From NCBI GenBank assembly GCA_011947345.1, contig JAAVTG010000288.1:1-60241 (forward strand): a DNA stretch of 60,241 nucleotides, in the 5' to 3' direction. The stretch comes from Phytophthora quininea (lineage: Eukaryota > Oomycota > Peronosporomycetes > Peronosporales > Peronosporaceae). Shown piece after piece: positions 34,201 to 45,452 of the stretch. The notes beneath the pieces were generated by a model. It had not been told where the DNA came from and made no database searches. It was given only the letters and a program-made list of their open reading frames with translations. Made by a program: the position numbers and the translations under genes. The number at the start of each line of letters is the position of its first letter. The first letter of the stretch is position 1.

Positions 34201-35310
34201 TTATTTTCTCCGGGCTGCCATCAAAGTCTTGATACGCCACGAAATATTTCAGCGTTCCCACTACGTGACCGCTCGCTCCAGTGTCGTAGACCCAGCGACG
34301 CGTATCGTAGTTCTTGTTCGCTTCAGCCAAACTGTTTTCTTCATCATTTGTGCTTGACTCTGTTGACTCCACTAGCTCCAATCGATGCTCCGCATTTTTA
34401 TTGCATTCAGCTCCATTCGACTTCTGCACTAGCGATTTTATCGCTTCTGCACTGCTAGACTCCTTCTGTTCACGTTCAGGACAATTCTTCCGGATATGCC
34501 CACTTTTGTGACACTGAAAGCACTTAATTTCCCGTGCCTTCGTTTGCTGTGGCTGCTGCTGACTCTTCTGAGTTCCTGCTTTCCCAGCCTTGTAATCACC
34601 TCCAGCCCGATGATTTCCAGCGGTTCCATGTCCGCTACCGAATTCTAGGTTCTCTTGTTTTAGTTGTGAAGCGGCAATCAGGATCAGGTCACGGACATCA
34701 TCCACAGAAGTCGTCGCATTTGGACTCAGCGTCACCATTTGGGCCAGCTGCAGATACTTTACGTGCTTCGGTAAACTCTTCAGCATAGCATCAATCATGT
34801 CCACATCGTGCACGACATACTTCATCGTAGCAAGACGATCTCGGATTTCATACATTTGACTTAAATGCAGCGTCATGTCGTCACCTTTTACCGCTCGGGA
34901 ATGCCACAGCTGATGTACCAGTTGACGCTGCTGATGGACCTTCAACGTCTGGTTCTTTGGCGCCTCAAAGATCTCCAACAGCGTTTTCCACATCTCCGTG
35001 CCATTTTTCTTTTGCAAGACACGCTGCACCAATCCTTGTGATAGCGAACCTAAGATCAGCCTCTTGATGGTGCCCTGCTTCTTTTTCCACTCCTTCTGGT
35101 CCTCCGTCAAGGTGGTGGGGGTTGAGTCAGAAGGTTCTGGTCCTTGTTCGGTACCGTCCGCGATGCACTCGAGTCCGTCCTCCTCAAAGCGGCTGATCAT
35201 CACTGCTTTGTAGAACGCCCAGTGCTCGCCGTTCCACTTGATCGGCAGCCCCTTGGTGTTGATCTCCATTCCAGCCTGCGACCCTCCCGTGGATCCAGTT
35301 GTCACTCCAT
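34118..35310 (-). CDS. gag: copia gag and aspartic protease
   Basis: From the ATG at 35310 (MHGVTTGSTGGS). The UBN2/retrotrans_gag-type region holds WNGEHWAFYKAVMISRF and VHQLWHSRAVKGDDM. It is followed by the zinc knuckle CFQCHKSGHIRKNC and the protease active site WVYDTGASGHVVG. The open frame could be extended into the LTR to 35401, but the ATG inside the element body is preferred. The frame breaks just after the protease, at a T3 run (A3 on the coding strand). Confidence 0.85.
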
Positions 35311-35362
35311 GCATCGTGCTCGTTGCAGTGCTTGACAGCGCAGTCTGCTTCCGTCGGCCTTT

Positions 35363-35375
35363 GGGCTCATAACCC
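35363..35375 (-). other. Primer-binding site, complementary to the initiator tRNA anticodon arm
   Basis: Immediately inside the 5' LTR the plus strand reads GGGCTCATAACCC, which is the anticodon stem-loop of eukaryotic initiator tRNA-Met. The minus-strand element thus primes on an internal half-tRNA fragment, as in Drosophila copia. Confidence 0.8.
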
Positions 35376-35591
35376 TCTTGGAAAACAGCGGCGCAACACA
35401 CGAGGTTAGATGTACGACAACTAACTTGTTTTGTTTGGGCTCCAGATTCTGACTGACCTTTCGCCTTCTCCTACTCCTACTCCTACTTCTGGATCTTGGC
35501 TACCTACTGTGTCCCAGTAGTTCTGTCCAGCTTATATGCACGGTGCTTCACAGCACACCTTCAGCCTGGCGAAGTGCTCTGTATTCCAACA
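35376..35591 (-). repeat. 5' LTR of copia element
   Basis: 216 bases, identical to 30241-30456; it abuts the primer-binding site. Confidence 0.92.
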
Positions 35592-35596
35592 AACCA
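35592..35596. repeat. Target-site duplication, right copy (AACCA)
   Basis: Second copy of the 5-base target site; the sequence then continues with the last codons of member G. Confidence 0.8.
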
Positions 35597-35725
35597 GCTA
35601 CCTCTCGCTGCTTTATCTTGGAGCGTAGCTGCTGGAGTACACTTTGATCACTTTGAATTATCCGTAACGTCAATCAATTTTACCCGGTTATACGTCGCTA
35701 AATGATCGCATCAATCGTTCGTACC

Positions 35726-35737
35726 TCATTCGTAAAG
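35726..35737 (+). promoter_or_regulatory. Oomycete initiator (INR-like) of INTS2
   Basis: TCATTCGTAAAG, 18-29 bases before the ATG at 35755. It matches the TCATTCGCAAAG site of ABC copy 2 in all but one base. Confidence 0.5.
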
Positions 35738-35754
35738 CAACCGTACCCCAAGTC

Positions 35755-38700
35755 ATGGCGAGCGCCGCCGAGTCGCCGGACGTGGAAATGGTCTCTCCTG
35801 ATCACCCCAGCGCTCCACGATGTGCCTCATCGTCAGCTACGGCAACTTCTTCTCTGCTGTCTTCCGTCGCGTCAGGCCACCTGCCGTCTCTGCCTTCAAA
35901 TATTGAGAGCAAACCAGACGAAGACCTCCGAGACTTATTGACCCCATTTCTGCCGGTATTAACTCGCCTCCAGCACTCCAGACGTGCTAATCATGAGAAC
36001 CAACGCCTTCCCAAGGCTACGGAGATCGATCGTGTGCTTCTACGCTGCTCTGACACCTCCAAATGGCGCGAGTACGGCCGCGTCTTCGCGGAGGTTACAC
36101 TCCAAGAGCTCAAGAATTACACTGCCTCCTCGCAAGTTACACCGGCTTTTCGCCGCTTTGAGAGCGGTTCCGCAGCAGAACGAGCACGTTTGGTGCTTTG
36201 TGAGTGGCTATTACAGTCTTCTGGATCTCTGGAAGGCAGCGAGCTATTCGCTGATGAGCTATACGTCGATGAAGTGGCAGTTATCCTGGTCCATACTCTG
36301 GCGTGTAACCAGCTGCAAATGGAGGGTAACCACATGGTTAATCCTCTGGGCATCGAAGCTGTGACGAGGAAATGTCTTTCCGTCCCTTTGGGGGCTATTT
36401 TACTATCCAGAGTGGCTGTGAACGATCCGTCAGGTGTCGAAAGAGTGATGAACGCAATCGTTCAAGTGATTGTGGAGACGTCGGCCATTTCTTCCGAGCA
36501 GAAGAAGCCTATTGCTCAACAGGAACAGGAAGCTTTAGCCGGGCTTTCAAGTGTCCAAGAAAGTGCCAAACAGGCGTGCATCAAGTTGGCAGAGTTGTCG
36601 CCGCTGTATGCTACAAGATTGACACAGAAATTGAGTGAACAGACCACTTCCCTGCACTGTGCAGCGACGGCATTTGCTGTGTTGACGAAGTGCATCAGTG
36701 ATGAAGATGTGAGTGTGTTTCTGTATCAGTGGCTTAAGCGAGACGGCGCTCCAGGTTCGGCGTTGCGTACGTACGTCCAACTGGCGACCAGAGAAGCTGC
36801 AGTGCCGGCAAGTAGCTTCCAGCAGAATGCAAGCGAGAATTTGTTGCAGATCCAGGGCATTCTGCTAAACTCTCTAGATAAAAACAATTCGACGGTGTCT
36901 GCGTACCAGCTGACGGCAGCTCTAGGAGTCTGTGTGGGTCTACAAGTACTCGGCAGCTTCCCACTGACACAAGACAACCGTATACGATTACTGCAAAGTT
37001 TGGATGCACTCGCTACGTCGTCGTCGTCGCATGGTGTGAGTTTGGCGTTTATTGTGGTGGTGCTTGTGTGGTATCCATTGATTCCAGCGTTGAACAAGCC
37101 TCTAGGACAGCGCGACGATCACACGAAAGCTGCCGTGACTCTCTCGCAGCAAGTGCTAGTGTCTTTATTCCACGCTCGAAATGCTGGAGCTGGTCCTTTG
37201 TTTGTGGTGTCAGCTGTGCTCTTCTACACGAAGGCTCCAGCGTTGGTACCTTTCCTGGCGTCTGTTATTGGATTAGACGGAGATTCATGCAACGCAGCAT
37301 CGACTGCAGCTGCTGGGTGCGGTATCAACGTGCAGCAAGCGCTTCGTGCCGAGTATCTTCATGTGTTTGGAGATGCCGTATTGAAACCTGTGTTAACAGA
37401 GAATCTGCTTGCTCGTGAGGTGCTTTCTTTCCCTCCTGCAGCGCGAGTATCAGCTTTGGATGCTGTTTCATCGGGCCACGGACAACACGAGTTCACTCTA
37501 CGTGGATTGCATGGTCTTCTGTGTGAAAAATCTTTCTTACGGCATCACCATGCCCACCGACTGGAAACCTGGTTGGCTGCGCAGATTGGAGAGCACGCGG
37601 CTTTACCCGTCCATCCTTTGCTTGTAAGTTTACTGTTAGAATGGATCGAGAACTACGTGATGGCGTTTGAATATCCTGTAGCCCAGGCCCCGCGTCGGCT
37701 GCAGCTTTCCATCGTGCCGCTTCGCAGTGCTACGTTAGCGAAATGGCTCGGGGCGGATTGTCTGGCGTATGGTTACTCTCCTGACGCTGGACGTGAGCAT
37801 GAATTGGCGTGGGCACGAGGTGTTCTTGGGCTTACGTATGCCTTACAGTTCAACCAAAGGCTGCGTCATGCGACGATGGTAGCTGGCAGTAAGCTCAGCA
37901 GTCTAGTGAACACGTCATCAGTCGTTTCTGGTGCTTCTGTCTCTGCAGCGTTGGGCCCTGGTGCTGACATTTGTCTGCACTATGATCTGGATGCTTTTCC
38001 ATTGCGCAACATCGTTACAGAAGCTCTTGCACACGGCGACCAAGGCGGTGCGTTTGAGTACGTGGCTCCAACACTTATGAAACTCGTAACGGAGGAGTAT
38101 CCTCAACTGTTCGATGCTGCCTCAGTGTCTCTTACTTCTGGCTGTGCGTTGAGATTGCTGCCTCTTGCATCGAGTCCACAAGACGATGCAGAACGAGACA
38201 CTGCGAGTAGTTGGTTCCGTCCCAATAGAAAAGTTGGAGATCCTGTGGAGATTGACGTTGTACCTGCTCCAACTTCCTGGACATCAGCCCAACTACGTCT
38301 GCTGGAACTACAGTCAGCTCCCATTGAAGTCGTGACGCGTGAGCTGCCTGCACTAGTGGATGGATTCGTTCCATTTGCAGTGTTAAGTTCGAACCGTTCG
38401 TCGGCATCAAGACGTAACATCGCGGGGTTCTGTTCCCAGCTTGTTCGTCTTTACGAAACTCGTATACGTCGGGAACAGGGAGCAGGTACGACATTATTGA
38501 TGAGGTTTGTGCATACCCTATGTTTCCCAGACGCGCTTTGGCGGCAGCAGCAAGCACAGACACGTCAGGGACCACTGCGACTTCTTACGTATTTGCAGTT
38601 ATTGGAGGAACCTTTCCGCCTTGTGGAGGATGTTCACGATGGGGTATTTAGCCAGCCTGCACTGCTACGCCTACTCCTTGGATTTGTACGTGATGTTCGT

Positions 38701-39551
38701 GCTGCGGCCCATGTCCACGTCTTAAAGTGCGACCCTAGCTTAGTACCTGTGGAAGGACTGTCAGGAGTTGTAGGCTCTATGACTGCCAGTGTTCAGAAGC
38801 ACCAACTGTTACAGGACTGCTTGCTTGTTCATGCTCTTCTAAAGCGACTATTATCGTTGGAAGCAAGCGACGAAGAGGTGAGGGAGGAAAACCGCACGTT
38901 AATTTGTGCAATGCTGAACGAACTTCTGAATGAAGACACGTCGTCTCCTCCAGCTCTACTGCTCGCAATTCATACCCAAGGCTACGATGCTGCATTGGTG
39001 CCGACGCTTGTTTCGCACATTCCTGCCATGAGACTTCTTTGGGATTACTGGATGGCATCACCGTCAGCGTCGTCGGCCTCCCGCTCTACGTCGGCCCCAG
39101 GCACGAAGCCACTGATGGAGTTTGTCGGTGAGGGTGCGGAGAAAGACTTGTTAAAGTGGCGTTTTCGTTTACGCGTAGTATTGGCACTGTGTGCAGAGCA
39201 TTTAACCGGCAGTCGTCAAAGCTCGGCGATGCAGCAGGCGCTTCGTGTTGTGTGGAACAAGCTGCGTAACGGCGTCGGCAGCTCTGGCGAAAACAGCGCC
39301 GGCTACATGAACCTTTGGGCGAGGTCTTGCCGTGGATTGTTGATGCATGCGCTCAGAATGCAGACCTCAGTGCGGAGCTTGTTCATTTCTTACTGAAGCT
39401 GCAGAAACTCCAGCAAAGTGGGTCGTCTAGTAAGGCTAGAGAGGGCACGCGGCGAGCAGCAGCAGAGGCTACGGGGAAGCCTCAGGAGCAACGCCAGCTA
39501 CTTGAGCAGTTGCTGCGTAATACGTACGCGTCACTACTTCAACAGGTTTAA
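35755..39551 (+). CDS. INTS2: Integrator complex subunit 2
   Basis: A single large exon of about 1,265 residues. It resembles animal INTS2 in length and in helical-repeat character. Local matches are clear: FLRHHHAHRLETWLAAQIG with LPVHPLLVSLLLEWIENY (about residues 595-640), LGLTYALQFNQRLRHAT (about 690) and LMKLVTEEYPQLFDAASV (about 770). Integrator is the nuclear complex that processes snRNA 3' ends and attenuates RNA polymerase II; INTS2 is a scaffold subunit. The frame breaks at a T3 run (39314-39316). Beyond it the next frame supplies GEVLPWIVDACAQNADLS.. to the stop at 39551, which resembles the INTS2 C-terminus better than the short tail before the break. The gene starts only about 130 bases after member G ends. 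Confidence 0.75.
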
Positions 39552-39642
39552 CGTTTGATCAAACTCAATAAGGGACGTGGGCGACGTTTCTGGAAAACAT
39601 CACTCTCCAATTTTCTTTTACTGCACAGAACTCGAAGCAGAA

Positions 39643-40852
39643 ATGCCTGGACAATTACAGCTCTTTCAGCAAATGCAGGAAGCTGTGGTCGACGAGATCG
39701 TCAAGTATGAAGGCAACACGATGTTTGCACCATCTTCAGCGCCGACGCATCGATATACGATTTCCTGAAGGGTGACAAGCTGTGCATCTGGATCGAAGAG
39801 CGACAGAGCAAAAAGCAGTGGTATGTGCTGTTGCTATTGGTCTGTACAAGCTTCTAACTTTTGCGTGTGGGTCTACTGGCAACATGGCTGTCAAAGACTA
39901 CATTGACTCAGGAAATGCAATCCCAAATGCTGGCCCTGCGGAATATCAAAAGGTATGTTTATTATGGATGAACTGCTGGAATGGTTCGTGATGCGTTTTT
40001 GGTATTTCCTGTAGTGCTTCCGCGTGCTGCTGGATACACCTGTGGGAAAGGCTGATGACAACCTAAAATCCTTCAAGAGAGTCAACGACTCGATGTCTCG
40101 GTTGGAGATGTCGATGAAGTTAAAGTATTTGACGACCAAATGCATGATGACGTACTCGTTCCATCTGGATGCAGTTACTGTAGAGAGGATTGACGTTATG
40201 GAGTCACGGATTCGAGATTTGCAAGAAGAGGTGGCTGAACTGCGAGGCAAGGGGGCCAATGAAGCTGCAATTGGTAGCCATCAAAGCGAATTCTCCGAGT
40301 TGCGAGGTGGTATAGATATCCTCCGCCAGAACCTGGAACTGCGTGACGTAGCCATTTCGAAGATGCAAAAGAAACTTGATGATTTGTATCGATCGGCTGA
40401 TGACCAAGCAGGTAATGGACCCTGGAGCTAAAGCGGGAACTAAAGATGCTTCAGGTCGATGTCAAGGAGCATGGATCAGAGCTAGCAAAGCTAAAAAAAT
40501 GAAAAGCTCAAGCCCAGGTTGTAGTGATATATGCAAGCTTATTCAAACGGAAGCGACAAGGAAGTGTGGAAGCATAATTCGCTGGGGAAACTGAGTTGTG
40601 GCGCCACTATCAATGGGGACGACGGTATTGTCAAGAGCCTCACCACTGGAACATACTTGGTGACAGTGACTGTGAACTCGTACGAATGGACTGTCGAGTG
40701 ACTGAAAGATGGTGCAGTCATTCAAGCAGCAGTTTGCCAACGCGGTGCCGATCACGTTTGCGTGTGTTGCGCGCGTAGAGGATGGCGAGTGTCTGGCCGT
40801 GCAATGCTAGTGGAGACCAGCTATTTGACGTTGTTTCGCCTCGGGCTGTAGT
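39643..40852 (+). pseudogene. Family member H: decayed head-coiled coil-C1q-like copy
   Basis: Exon 1 (39643-39820) has VKYEGNTMFAPSSAPTHRY, a frame step, then GDKLCIWIEERQSKKQW. Exon 2 (to 39952) has VKDYIDSGNAIPNAGPAEYQ, but its acceptor AG is missing. Exon 3 (from 40015) starts CFRVLLDTP and has VTVERIDVMESRIRDLQEEV and a coiled coil to a stop at 40431. The C1q-like part follows in several frames (IQTEATRKCGSIIRWGN, GTYLVTVTVNSY-type, VETSYLTLFRLGL) with stops. The lost acceptor and multiple stops suggest real decay. It lies just behind INTS2. Confidence 0.65.
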
Positions 40853-41008
40853 CGCTTATCAATTCAACGCCGAGGTCCAAGGTTGTTTCTTCACCACGGA
40901 TAATATCTTTTCTGCATATTTGGCTATCAATGAGTTTGATGCGCCTACAACGAGTGTTCTTGCGGCTGTATCAAAGAAACAGCTTGTGCCCAATATGGAT
41001 GAGTTTTG

Positions 41009-42846
41009 ATGGATGGTTTTTGGCCAAGCTCACATTTCTTTAAAGTCCTGCAAATGCTCAAGCAAAGCGGCTTTCCGAGTAAACTGACTGCTACGCGAGT
41101 GGTCTGCCGCTACCGTCTCTACGGCGAAGAATTGCCTCATGTGGTGAATCTAATTAATCGCTATCTCCATGATCACCTGCACCAAGACATTTTCACATGG
41201 GCGTGCGAAGAAGGAGCGGACATCGACACCCTCGAATTTTACTCTGAGTGTACGTGGCCTGATTGGGAACAAGCTGCAAAAGTAGCTGCTCGTGCTGGCC
41301 ATCTACGCATTCTTCAATGGATGTTTACCAAATACTTGGACCGACGTGGGCCATGGAAAATCGATTTTGGTGCTGCATTGGAGGAGGCTGTGCGCTTTGG
41401 ACGTCTCGAAATTGCCAGATGGCTTCACGCGAAGAGTAAATCCACCTGCAACACGTGGGATTACAAGCTTTCATCGCGTTCCATGGTCCAGGCAGCTAGG
41501 AACGGTCATTTGTTAATGGTGCAGTGGTTGCATGAACTTCAGCCAACACCATTTTTTACGATATATACAAAGACGCGATTTGTTTTGCTGCTCAGAATGG
41601 CCATATCGATGTACTTGAGTGTCTATTTGGTAAATGCCCACAATCCAGACAAGGGGATCCGATTGCTGCTGCTGTGAGAGGAGGTCGCTTTGATGTTGTT
41701 GAGTGGCTGTATGAACACGGTAGGAAAACCACGGAATCGGGTGTTGCTGTTGCCGCTAAAAGAGGGGAGTTGGAAATGGTCAAGTGGTTTCATAGACATT
41801 GTTTGGGCCAATTCACGACCAAGGTAATGGACAGCGCAGCAGAAGGAGGTCACTTGGAGATTGTAAAGTGGCTGCATGGCCATCGCAAGGAAGGCTGTAC
41901 TGTTCGAGCAATGGATCTTGCTGCTGCTAATGGACATCTTAATGTGTTGAAGTGGCTGCATGAAAATCGTCACGAAGGTTGCACTGTCGAAGCCATGAAT
42001 TGGGCTGCTAGGTCTGGGAGCTTGTTCACTATCCAATGGTTGCATGAAAATCGATCGGAAGGGTGCACATCTTCTGCCATGTATAATGCTGCTCTCAACG
42101 GACATTTAATCACTGTTAGGTATCTGTATGAACACATAACGCAGGTGAGTTCTCCTTACGTACTGGAGTCCGTCATTCGGAACGGAAACTTGGATGTTGC
42201 TCGGTTTTTGCATGACAACAACGTCGGCGGTCATCGATGTGATACCGCGTTGCGACAGGCACTTAATCGTGGTCGGCTGGCAGTGCTGAAACTTCTTGTC
42301 GAGAGGAACCCCAAAGGACCGGCCTGCCGAATAGAACTTGCTGAATGGATCGACGAGTTATGCGAGCATCCTTGTAACTTTCGGGATGTAACTATCAAGC
42401 TGTCTGAAGCTTTGGACTGGTGTTACCGCGTCGGGTGCCACGGAGGTGTGTCAAGTATTTTGGAGATCGCGCTGCGGAAAGGATATATGAAGGTGGTGCA
42501 CAGCTTCTTCAAGGTGAAGAACAATCGTTATTATCTTCGGCTTCTTAGGGGTTTTCCACATTGTGTTGGCAAGAGGGAATGGCTCAGGTGGTTGCTTGAG
42601 AATGCACCGCCACTCGACTTTTCTACAGCGGCGACACTTCTTACGAACTGCAAACAACCGGAAGTGATGATGTGGGTATCAGAAAAGCATCGTGATGCCA
42701 TCGTGTGTGATGCCTTCCAAGAAAACTGGGATCGATGGAGGCATAGATTTGCATGGATGCTCGAGAATCTGAGCTGTGACGAAGAATCGTCGCACCAAGT
42801 CCTCCGTGACGGCTTCAAATCTGCTCCAAACGAGATACCCCAGTAG
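41009..42846 (+). CDS. Ankyrin-type (WLHENR-repeat) protein 1
   Basis: The N-terminal unit contains YRLYGEELPHVVNLINRYL and DIDTLEFYSECTWPDWEQA. About ten repeats of roughly 33 residues follow, each with a core like AARNGHLxVVxWLHENRxEGCT, then a helical tail (EWLRWLLENAPPLDFS). These are the degenerate ankyrin repeats greatly expanded in Phytophthora genomes; they are protein-binding scaffolds of unknown partner. The frame breaks once at a T6 run (41552-41557); one added T joins the halves within a repeat with correct spacing. The start could be further upstream. The tandem paralogue lies 450 bases downstream. Confidence 0.72.
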
Positions 42847-43298
42847 ATTTTAATGAACGTGAAGAACCAGCGTGTGCTCGGCTTGATAGCGAATTAAAAC
42901 TCGCGGTCCACATTGTTTTCCTGCTTGGCAAATCCTATCGACAGTTAGGATTGACATTTATTCGACATGCTTCTAAGGGTGGGGGACTTCGATTACTGAT
43001 TATTTGTGAGGTCTCGTTACGAAATTTAATCTACTAAGGTTTGGAATACAACGCGAAGCTGGGCGTGTCGGAGGTGAAATAGTTCTGAGTTGCAGTTGAT
43101 GAATTTGACTAAGTGCAAGGTTCGCATTAGTCGGCGCAGGATGAAATGATGTAGATTGTAATCTGCGGTTCTGAGGCCTCTGCGAATGTATGCTCCAAAT
43201 GTTGCATATAGCAAAATGTGTGATGATACTGGCATCAAAACCCATCTATCACAACTAGATGCCACAGAATATTCACTAGCGAAAATTCTTCCAAAAGA
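42847..43298. other. Intergenic between the two ankyrin-type genes
   Basis: About 450 bases; minus-strand open frames here look composition-driven. No repeat or RNA seen. Confidence 0.45.
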
Positions 43299-45114
43299 AT
43301 GGCCAACCAAGAAGTAGACTGGCCGCTTCGTGTCAAGATCCGAGTTGTCGGTCGTGCCCGACTGCAGGGTGAGGAATTGCCGCATGTGATTCACCTCATG
43401 GATAGCTGCCTACGCGAATTCGTACACCAAGATGTTTTCACTTTGGTTTGCGCGAATGGATCAGATATTGATACTCTCGAGTTTTACTTGGCATGCACTT
43501 GGCCAAATTGGGCAGAAGTCATTGATGCAGCTGCTAGCAGTGGACATCTACAAGTTCTCCAGTGGATACTTTCGAAATATCTGACTCGCCGAGGCCCGTG
43601 GAAAACCGATTTTGCATATGCACTGAATGCGGCTGTGCGTGGAAAGCACCTCGAAGTTGCTAAGTGGCTCTATTATCAAGGATTTGCAGTATATCCCTTT
43701 GCGATGAACAGCGCAGCTCGAAATGGAGACCTACCGATGCTGCGGTGGCTCCATGAAAATCAGATTACCGGGTTCTCGCCTGGAATGCTGGGCTATGCAG
43801 CTCGGAATGGGAATCTGGACGCATTGGAATGGTTGCTGGAAAAATGCCTTGAACCAAATAGTGATCCCATTGCTGGGGCCGTAGAGGGCAATCGCTTGGA
43901 TGTGGTGCAGTGGCTATTTGAACGCGGTTTCCATTCTACCAATGGCGGTATCGGTACAGCTGCCAAGCGAGGAGATTTCAAGACGTTGCTGTGGTTTCAC
44001 GAACATTTTCTGACCAATTCACACCCGAAATAATGGACGATGCTGCAGAAGGAGGTCACTTGGAAATGGTGAAATGGTTGCACAACCATCGCACGGAAGG
44101 GTGTACCGAGCGAGCGATGGATATTGCGGCTGCGTATGGGCATCTGGACGTGCTCAAGTGGCTGCATGACAATCGGCATGAAGGTTGCAGCGTAGAAGCT
44201 ATGAATTGGGCTGCTGCGACCGGGAACTTGTCCGCGCTGCAATGGTTGCACGAAAATCGATCCGAAGGATGTCCGGGCTCTGCATTGAGGCGTGCTGCTC
44301 GTAACGGACAGCTAGACGTTGTTCAATATCTGGTCGAGCAGGTGCATGAGTACTTCCCTGATTTAACGTGGCACGCCATTTGCGAGGACACTTTGACGTC
44401 GCTCGGTTTTTATACGACAACAACGTCGACCGTGGATGCGGCTCAGCACTACGAAATGCGATTGACCACGGCCTGCTGGAGGTTGTGAAAGCACTAGCCT
44501 TGAAAATGTCGGGAGGATCATTCTGGAAAGAGCTGGGTCAATGGGTCGAAGAATTATGCAAGCAGCATGACAACCTCCGAGATGTGAGTGACAAAATGCT
44601 CGAGGCATTGGAATGGTTTTACGTCCGCGGCTTTCACAGCTGCGTGCATCGAATTCTGGCGCTTGCTTTGTGTAAAGGATGCATCAGAGTGATGGACGAG
44701 TTTTTCAGGAGCAAAGACGGCAAGTATTATCGCCAGCTCCTCGAAGGTGGCCAAGGGTTTGTTAGCAACAGAGGCTTGCTGAGGTGGCTTCTTGAGAACG
44801 GGCCGCCTCTCGACTATTCAACGTCAATGATACTTTTGGAGAAAGACAGACAGACAGAAGTGCTGATGTGGGCACCAGAAGATCTTCGTGTTGCCATCGT
44901 GTGTGATGCATTGCAAAGAAACTGGTATCCGTTGCGGGAGCATGTTGTATGGATGCTCGAGAATTCGAGCTTTGAGGAAGAGAAGTCTCGCCAAAGACTA
45001 TGCGACGCCATCAAGACCACTCCGCATAAACTTATTCAGTGGCTTGCATCGCATGTGGACAATCAAAATGTGCTGGAGTGGTTGGTATCAAACAAGCGAC
45101 AGCGTTTACAGTAA
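43299..45114 (+). CDS. Ankyrin-type (WLHENR-repeat) protein 2
   Basis: Tandem paralogue of the preceding gene, aligned over its full length: LQGEELPHVIHLMDSCL, DIDTLEFYLACTWPNWAE, repeats such as AAAYGHLDVLKWLHDNRHEGC, and the tail RGLLRWLLENGPPLDYS to a stop at 45114. The start MANQEVDWPLRVKIRV is well placed. The frame breaks at a T4 run (44006-44009), cured by one T, and again near 44380, where the frame steps between the HAICED and GHFDVARFLYDNN segments. Confidence 0.72.
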
Positions 45115-45452
45115 ACCGCTTCACAGACTCATTGTTACCAGCAATAAAGTCTTACTGCGTTAAAACTGGAACGACTCAAACGACGATATTTTCTGTATGC
45201 CCGGATCACGCTGTGCACCATATTGGACGTGTTCGCAGGGGTTCTGAATGATCATTTCATAACTATTTGTGGGTCCTCCTGATGATAAACTCGCAATGGC
45301 ACCATCAAGGCATCATGCACAAAGCAACGAGTTGCTCGACGTTCGCTCTTCTGGTCATCTTTGGGTTGGAACTCTCACCAGCCGATGGATCTGACAGGGA
45401 AATATAATAATGATCGACCATTTTTTTACCAATAAAGAAACATACTAAAAAA
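45115..45452. other. Intergenic, nothing recognised
   Basis: About 340 bases upstream of Crinkler copy 2; AT-rich near 45400-45450. Nothing else seen. Confidence 0.45.

Larger units (their letters stand above)
30241..35591 (-). mobile_element. Complete Ty1/copia LTR retrotransposon, very young
   Basis: A 5,351-base element in minus orientation, bounded by two 216-base LTRs that I compared base by base and found identical. In coding order it has primer-binding site, gag with zinc knuckle, protease, integrase, reverse transcriptase, RNase H and polypurine tract: the Pseudoviridae order with integrase before RT. The gag-pol frame is broken three times, near 34201, 32907 and 31233; each break is cured by a single base in a short homopolymer. 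Identical LTRs argue against ancient decay, so it is likely an intact recent insertion blurred by assembly errors, or a freshly inserted defective copy. Confidence 0.93.
29108..35628 (+). pseudogene. Family member G, interrupted by copia 11 codons before its end
   Basis: Exons 29108-29343, 29411-29491 and 29563-30240, with the final bases resuming at 35592-35628. G is the inverted near-copy of B (same MAETK start, same exon limits). It shares B's single frame break at a G4 run (29806-29809). The copia element sits between the codons for Ser-Glu and the terminal TSYLSLLYLGA, so the last strand of the C1q-like domain is removed from the transcript unless read-through or removal occurs. The target site is duplicated on both sides of the insert, and the original sequence is seen intact in B. 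Confidence 0.8.

Noticed and set aside
30530..35310. copia element as an old, degraded relic because of its frameshifts
   Set aside because: The LTRs are identical and each break is cured by one base in a short run, so age is not the explanation.
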